Translations under genes and position numbers: made by a program
Origin: Anseranas semipalmata
Taxonomy: Eukaryota > Chordata > Aves > Anseriformes > Anseranatidae
NCBI GenBank assembly: GCA_013399115.1
Contig: VXAA01005264.1
Span: forward strand, 26,549-90,548
Direction: 5' to 3'
DNA: 64,000 nucleotides
Notes under the pieces: model-generated
Databases searched by the model: none
What the model was told of the DNA's origin: nothing
Seen by the model: the letters and a program-made list of their open reading frames with translations, nothing else
Part shown: positions 58,436-64,000 of the stretch, one piece after another
Numbering within the stretch: position 1 is the first letter of the stretch
Layout of the letters: each line of letters begins with the position of its first letter

Positions 58436-58480
58436 TGGAATGATCATTCCACCTATAACCAATGGAATGACCATTCCATT
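58436..58480. promoter_or_regulatory. Paired palindromes of TEAD/MCAT-like GGAATG-CATTCC sites
   Basis: TGGAATGATCATTCCA (58436-58451) is a perfect 16-bp palindrome. Twenty-seven bases along, AATGGAATG-AC-CATTCCATT (58461-58480) has perfect 9-bp arms. Each holds GGAATG and CATTCC, the core bound by TEAD factors, giving four half-sites in 45 bp with CCAAT between them (58459-58463). Binding is inferred. The arrangement could equally be a chance inverted duplication. Confidence 0.4.
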
Positions 58481-59663
58481 GTGCCAAAGTAAATCAATAA
58501 GAATACCTCATAGAAAAATAGCATCAATACTTCTATAATGGTGAGTTGAACAGCAATATTCCCAGGCTTAGTGGTTCAACCATTATGCTGTTCAGTCACT
58601 AGACTAGTTCTTGGCATGGTTTTTGCCTGGCCAGCTAGATTTTTGCCAAACGAGGAATAATCAGAGGAGGAGCTAGCACAGGCCTGGGAACATTGCTGGC
58701 CCAGTCTGGGTGCAGAACTTTGCTTTGGGAGGCAAGAGAATCTCTTTGTATCTCTTTTGCAAGCTTCTGTGTAGGTTTTGAAACATAAGAAAGTATGTGC
58801 GCAAGGCGTTGCACACCAGCTGGCCTCAATGCCCAAGGACAGTCCCAAGCCCATGTCACTCAGTGTGACAAATACAGCCTAAATGTCTGGTTTCAAAGAA
58901 CGGTTACAGTGCTGTGGTGCCCAGTCACTTGTTGCTGTTGCAGGAAGCCTCACAGCAGCTTGCAGAGATGTACCTCTTCTCTTACATGATCAGAGGCACG
59001 TCTATTTCATATCCACCATGCAGGTGCTCTTCATCTTACAACAGTGCTGTCAGAGACAGGTGGGCCCCCATTACCGTTCTTCTCTTCCCTCTTACAGGGG
59101 AAGCCTGCATTTTGGTCACAGGATGTGGTAGGTCATGTGATATATGTTGTGTGGTCCTTAGAAAGGGCCTGGAGGAACTGTGCTTTCTGTTCATCTGCCT
59201 CATGGCCCAGCCCCAGTCCAGCTGCGAGGCTTACTAAAGAAATTTTCCATGGGTGCAGGCCAGAGGTGGGATGAACGGTTCTGGCAGGGCTGATCTGGAC
59301 CTAAATACAGTGCAAGGTCTTTGATGTGTGTTTTCTGACTGAAGGCTTTTAATCCTTTCAGCTCACTCATGACAGCACAGTAATTTTGTCTCTTTAAGGA
59401 ACTGATTTAAAACACTCTTTTATTTGGTCTGAAAGGCAACACCCTTTATTTCAGCTCCATTCTGGATTATCCACACCTGTGCCTCCTCTTACTGCTCTCC
59501 CTTTGCCTCTTCTCCATGTTCTGCCTCCTTGTCCTGACCTCTTCTGCCTCCACACCACTCACCACTGCCGCTTCTCCTCCACCATCTCCCAGCAGTCTCC
59601 TCCAGATCCTTCCTCCCCATCTCTCATTAGCCAGACCATTTTTCTGTGTCATTTTTATAATTG
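58481..59663. other. Unique DNA, no gene recognised
   Basis: Overlapping frames at 58576-59274 reach 107 codons (58914-59237, plus) without a domain. A pyrimidine-rich patch at 59470-59640 produces serine/proline/leucine-rich frames. Confidence 0.5.
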
Positions 59664-59750
59664 CCTGTGGGCACGATCCCAGACTGGACTCTGCTGAAGC
59701 ATGCAGGAGTCCTGCCATTGACTTCAGCAGAGCCAGATTTCCCCGAAGGG
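59664..59750. repeat. Palindromic MITE-like repeat with a nested hairpin
   Basis: CTCTGCTGAAG (59689-59699) and CTTCAGCAGAG (59722-59732) are perfect inverted arms. Between them GCAGGAGTCCTGC (59703-59715) is itself an inverted repeat. The phrase GAGTCCTGCCATTGACTTCA matches the agtcttgccattgacttcaatggg core of the archosaur/turtle palindromic repeats, and GATCCCA/GAGCCAGATTT flank it like the ends. Confidence 0.6.
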
Positions 59751-60485
59751 TTTTGATGATTTCCCATTAGCTATTCTGCAAGGAAAGAAAGACATGCGTG
59801 CGAACCAGCTCCTCTGTTGGATTCATCAAAGGCCAGTAGTAGCTGATGAGTGAAATTCAATTAAGATGTGATTATAGAATCAAACTTACATTTTAGTCCA
59901 TTTCCTCTAAATAGGCCTATCTTTCTGAGCTTTCAAGTTGATTTTGTTCATGTGTAAATAGTTTGATGCTATAGAACCCAGACCATCTCAGCTGTTTGGT
60001 TTAGTTTGTTTAAAGTAGGAAGAACTACTAGACATGATGGCTGCAATCTGCTATTTTGGCCCCAATATCATCTGCACTAGATGGCCTGAGTTTCTGAACT
60101 TTACAGCACCATAAATTTGTGCAATTATAAATGTAGAGGCAAGAACTATGTAGGCTCAATGAAAACATCTGAATTAACATTTTGTAATGATAAATAGATT
60201 CCCATAAAATCTGCTACAGAAATCTCCAGAGAGTAGTTCTTAAACAATAACCAGGAAAAAAAAAAAACAAAAAACACACAACTAAATGGCTAAAAGCATT
60301 ATATAGTGTATCATGACTTTGTTTTTTAAATGGTGTACATCACGGTATGACTATGAGATCTTAGAAAAAAATTGAGTGGAACTGTTTAATGCAGGAAGTG
60401 CATGCATGCAACCCTGAGGCTCCTTAAAAGAAGGCTGTAAGGTCTCTTCGTTATATTGGCACTGGAAGACAAAGTTAATCAGCTA
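59751..60485. other. Unique AT-rich DNA, no gene
   Basis: No open frame of 60 codons or more lies wholly inside. An A run at about 60257-60268 is the only low-complexity feature. Confidence 0.6.
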
Positions 60486-60518
60486 CAAAAACAAACAAAC
60501 AAACAAACAAACAAAAAC
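60486..60518. repeat. (AAAC)n microsatellite
   Basis: About seven AAAC units, uninterrupted. Confidence 0.95.
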
Positions 60519-62039
60519 CACTAAGCTATTAAAATACCCTTTGGCTTATAGAAAACATTCAGCTTTCTGGCTTTTTTTGCCACTGCTAGGTAAAGAACTT
60601 CATCTGCTCCAGTTTAAGTCGATGGCTACGACCTGATTGACTTAAACAGGGAAATGGCTGGGCCACAAATGCAGGACAGGAGGGAGCTGATTGGAAATGG
60701 CTTCATATTTCTGTCAGAGCAAAGGAAAATATCTGTAAACAATTTCCTTCTAAGGCCTTTTAGAACCAAAGTGATTAATGGAAAGCAACTGGAAGAAAAG
60801 CAACAACCAACCAACTGAACAGAGCAAAATAAGCAGAACATTTACATAACTGTCTTCCCAAGGCAGCTAAAATCTTTCTCACACCTATCTTTACTTTTTA
60901 ATGCTATCTAAAAGTGAGTACATTGAACAGATACATTTTTGCTCATTTTCATAACATCATCTTCCCTATCTTCCTTTCCAGCATTACTAGGGCTGCACAA
61001 CGTATAGTACAGAGTTCAGTAAGTTTCGGCTGCTTCAACAATCATTTAATCTTCTATCCTTCTGTTGTGTCTGTTACAAAATTAAGGCACAATGAGTGTG
61101 TAAGCAGGAATAGTAATTGCAAACACATTCTGTTTATCCTGCAATGTGTAAATGAAGAAAAGATAGTGCTTAAAAGGAAAGCAGTCTTTTCTTCTGTAAA
61201 AATGAGACCTCTAATGTTCTTATCATTCCCGCTCTTATCTGGTACAGAGCACTTCCAATCCATCAAGACAGTACTCTTCTTGTCTAATCGAGCTGCTGAG
61301 AGATAAGAGGTTTTAGGGTTTCCTGACCATTGTTTGAACCTTTTTCTTTCTAGCTCAAAGAAGAAAGTCTTGAAAGTTATTAAAGCTCTGACTGTAACTA
61401 ATTAGGGAATCTGAGGCATATTCAGTTCAATGCAGAGGTTAACGAATAGGAAAACTTCAAACCACTGCAGAGATGACCTTAATGGGAGATTCAGATTTGA
61501 ATTAAAGCTATAGTAAGCTGGTCACTGGAGATTCAAGCTTCTTTTCTGCTCACTTGGAAAAGCTCAAAAGCCTGCTATTAAGAGTGTGAAGAAAAAAAAA
61601 AAAACATTAAAGGGGTTGCCCATTTGTATCTATTTTTATCTGAGTTTTGAGCCATTTTAATGGAGACAAGCAAATGGCTGGGCAATTAGCAGAGCGGGTT
61701 ATTTGTGTAGGCTTATAGTTGGGACCAACATGTGCAAAGGCTCTGACTGCAAAGGAAAAATTAGTTGTTGTTGTTTTTTTTTCTTTTAACAACTGTAACC
61801 AGATCTTACAATTTAAAATTAAATACCTCTCACAGCATAATATGACATTCCAGAAACAGAACATTACAGTCGTTAATTTTATTCCTTTCTGTTATAATGT
61901 TATTTAGTTATGTGAGAACTAATTTTAACCAAACACAAAAGCCATGTAAAAATGAAGCATGCTTGGCACAGACTAAGAGACAGCGAACAACAGATTCCAC
62001 ATAGTTGCCTGTTTTTGTTTTATCCCAACAGGCTTTCAA
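60519..62039. other. Unique AT-rich DNA, no gene recognised
   Basis: The longest frame is 130 codons (60914-61306, plus), with no domain recognised and a minus frame opposite. A runs near 61590-61604. Confidence 0.55.
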
Positions 62040-62360
62040 TTCCTCTGCCTACAATAGACTACCATTTAATTATAGATCCTTTTAAAATGATTATGTCTCT
62101 CTTAATTTAATGGCAAATTAAAGAGGGAACACTACTCAGAATTTTGCTTCCCATTTTTAAAATTAAAATTTTACTTGTTCCGCAGAATTTAAAAATGTCA
62201 TCAGGCTTTTACAGTCCACAGTTTGTTATGAATCACGTAAAACTCATTAAACACAGCATTTTTCATCATGTCTTGTGTATATTAGCAAAATCATTATAAA
62301 TATGTTTCAATAAATCACCAGATCAACTGTCATGGCAAAGCCAACAAGAGAGTTAAAAAA
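62040..62360. other. Candidate conserved non-coding element
   Basis: About 320 bp of non-repetitive, frame-free, very AT-rich DNA full of homeodomain-type cores (CATTTAATTATAGATCC, AAAATGATTATGTC, TTAATTTAATGGCAAATTAA, AACTCATTAAACACAG, CAATAAATCACCAGATCAA). Such word density is typical of deeply conserved developmental enhancers, but AT-rich desert DNA can mimic it. Confidence 0.3.
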
Positions 62361-62649
62361 TAACTATTTTTTATGGTTTCCCACAGTAATGGATCTGTCT
62401 CAAACTCTAGGCAATTTATTTATAGTCCCTTTCTAATAGTAGCTACTTAGTTGAGTTTCCTCCTTCATATTTGGGTTGTTTCATCTAGACATGAGTATCA
62501 GTCCCAGCCTGACTGTTTGCATTCAACCCTAATTTCTCCCAGATTATCTGTGGAGTGTGTACATTACAGAGCTGTATGGCTAAAAAGAAACGCAGACATA
62601 CAAACCTAGCCCAATAGCATGCACCAAGGCAAGATCAAGTAGACTAAAC
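62361..62649. other. Unique DNA, nothing resolved
   Basis: No repeat, frame or structured element seen in these roughly 290 bp. Confidence 0.6.
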
Positions 62650-62962
62650 CCTCCTCAGAAGAGGGTTATCTGCCTGCTCTTGAAAACATTCAGTAAAAGG
62701 CTTCCATACATCACTTGCCAGCCAGTGTTTCAGAGCCTTTATATATTTAAAATTGTCTTATTTTGCAATATAAAACTTTTGGATATAACTAGACATTCTC
62801 TACACAACCAAACACAGAGAGCAATGGTTCCCTGTCCTCCCTATAGCAATATTAACATACAAGAAGCATGTTATGTTCTCCTCAATCTTCTTTTTTTAGG
62901 TATTGAACGAACCCAGTTCCTTCAGACTTTCCATTCATGTGCTCTACACCCTTAATCACCAG
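62650..62962 (-). mobile_element. Ancient CR1-like LINE fragment
   Basis: On the plus strand the antisense order is visible: CTCTTGAAAACATTCAGTAA (dispersed 3' block), CCAGTGTTTCAGAGCC, GCAATGGTTCCCTGTCC (coding blocks), then CATGTTATGTTCTCCTCAAT, CTTCTTTTTTTAGG, TATTGAACGAACCCAGTTCC, TTCAGACTTTCCATTCATGT, GCTCTACACCCTTAATCACC. The last part parallels tcttctcttctccagactaaacaaacccag-t-ttcaatctttcctcat-ggtcatg...ctagacc...gatcat. Many indels are present and no coding frame is left. Confidence 0.68.
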
Positions 62963-63954
62963 GCTTGAGCTTCACCAGCTCATGTACACTATCTAAACCT
63001 TGCTGTATCACTCCCAATGAAAATCAGGCAACAGAGAGAAATAATTAGAATGAGAAAGGTGATGTTTCACAAGCAAATGATATTTTCTATTCTTATTTAA
63101 TTTCAGCTCTATCATAATCTCCAAACTCACTTTGCTAAACTGCTTGCATTGCCAATTGCTCCAGCCCTGCATTTGTGGGTTTGATCCTCACCCTTAATTG
63201 TACTTATCATACTTGTTCTTGCAGAGTTTCCACCTGTCTGTTTTAAGCTATCCCTGCCCAGTTTGACAGAATTCAAACTCCCACCCAGACCACCAACAAG
63301 CCATGGTTTGAAGGCTCTGGTGCATCCCCCAGGGACTGGAGAAGTGCAGTTCATGCCAGGGGTGGTCTTTTATGTATGTTCACCTGCACCAGAAGCAGCA
63401 TGCAGGAGCTGCTTCTTTCCACAGCTGTGGAAACACTCCAAATCCTTCATTTTTCACATGCAGTATAAAACATACAAGCTAATGCTGAACTTTTTAAGGA
63501 TCAGGAAATGTGGAGCTTATTCCATTAAGTATACAAAGTATCTAGACCTTTAAGAAAATGTTTAGAGAAACGTTGTGGCTACAGGAAGTTGGTCTTAGGC
63601 ACTAAAGGACTTTTTCTTTAATTGGAAAATAGATTGAGACATAAAAGTAATGAAACTTGCTTTTGCTAAATGCATTTAAGCTGTCCTTTTAATAATAAAA
63701 AACAGTTGTCTTCAAGACAGGATAACTTTTAAATATAAAAAAATAACACACCACAGGGAACTGCAAGGAAAAACAAATTTAATTACATAATCAAGGCCAT
63801 CCAAACCACCCACCCACATATTAAGTGTTTGCTGGCTACACAGACACTATGGTTGCCATGGATCAACCAGTGATCTTCTTTTGAAAAGTAAACACCTTGA
63901 TTAAAATATATATATATATATTACATGCAGTGAATAATCAGACCGTTAAGGCAA
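62963..63954. other. Unique AT-rich DNA with (TA)n at 63905-63921
   Basis: Opposed frames at 63127-63354 (minus) and 63263-63553 (plus, 96 codons) are unrecognised. A short (TA)n run lies at 63905-63921. Confidence 0.55.
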
Positions 63955-64000
63955 CATCCTGCTCCCTCTGAAATCAGCAGGCTTCTTTCATCAGGATTGG
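63955..64000. repeat. Fragment of palindromic MITE-like repeat, cut by window edge
   Basis: ATCCTGCTCCCTCTGAAATC, then AGCAGG, and TCATCAGGATTGG at the window end. CCTGCT/AGCAGG and ATCCTG/CAGGAT form inverted pairs, and the order matches the gatcctgctcccattgaaatcaatggc...tcaggattgg type of repeat. It may continue past the window. Confidence 0.5.

Overview
The window reads as nuclear DNA from a bird. The main evidence is a set of CR1-type LINE fragments. Two are well preserved and carry the typical CR1 3' end; one of these ends in the CR1 octamer tail (ATTCTGTG copies on the minus strand). Older, more degraded CR1/L3-like copies lie on both strands. The rest is AT-rich single-copy DNA with short microsatellites. 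Three runs of N (14921, 32493-32498, 37032) sit in or next to simple repeats, as in a draft vertebrate assembly. Species cannot be fixed from the sequence; a galliform or other neognath bird is plausible.

I find no host protein-coding gene, tRNA, rRNA, snRNA or CRISPR array that I can defend. Open frames are short (longest 175 codons), overlap one another on both strands, and carry no domain I recognise apart from pieces of CR1 reverse transcriptase. The window is best read as a gene desert or the inside of a very large intron. I see no previously undescribed biological system.

Layout: 1-22.8 kb is mostly unique DNA with homopolymers, a purine-biased block (about 16.0-16.8 kb), two short perfect hairpins, a possible SINE tail and several fragments resembling palindromic MITE-like repeats. 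At 22.8-23.4 kb lies the best preserved CR1 (minus strand), whose C-terminal ORF2 frame is uninterrupted. At 26.0-26.5 kb and 29.2-29.5 kb are two ancient plus-strand CR1/L3 pieces, one from the 3' end and one from the start of the reverse transcriptase. The 31.8-37.1 kb stretch is rich in microsatellites: (AAAAG)n/(AAAG)n, (TAA)n, (GA)n, (AAAC)n, and a (GGAAT)n tract fused to the 3' end of a roughly 1-kb minus-strand CR1. At 39.7-40.3 kb is an ancient minus-strand L3-like element. At 46.2 kb is a 95-bp element with near-perfect terminal inverted repeats. From 50.0 to 52.9 kb several old repeats cluster: a MIR-like SINE and four CR1 pieces. The final 11 kb is AT-rich, with a TEAD-like double palindrome (58.4 kb), a palindromic repeat (59.7 kb) and a last old CR1 piece (62.7-63.0 kb).

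Several unique AT-rich stretches dense in homeodomain, GATA or octamer-like words (6.4-6.7, 44.0-44.3 and 62.0-62.4 kb) look like candidate conserved non-coding elements. That is a suspicion from composition and can only be settled by alignment to other amniotes. Repeat identities were assigned from memory of the family sequences; no database search was run.
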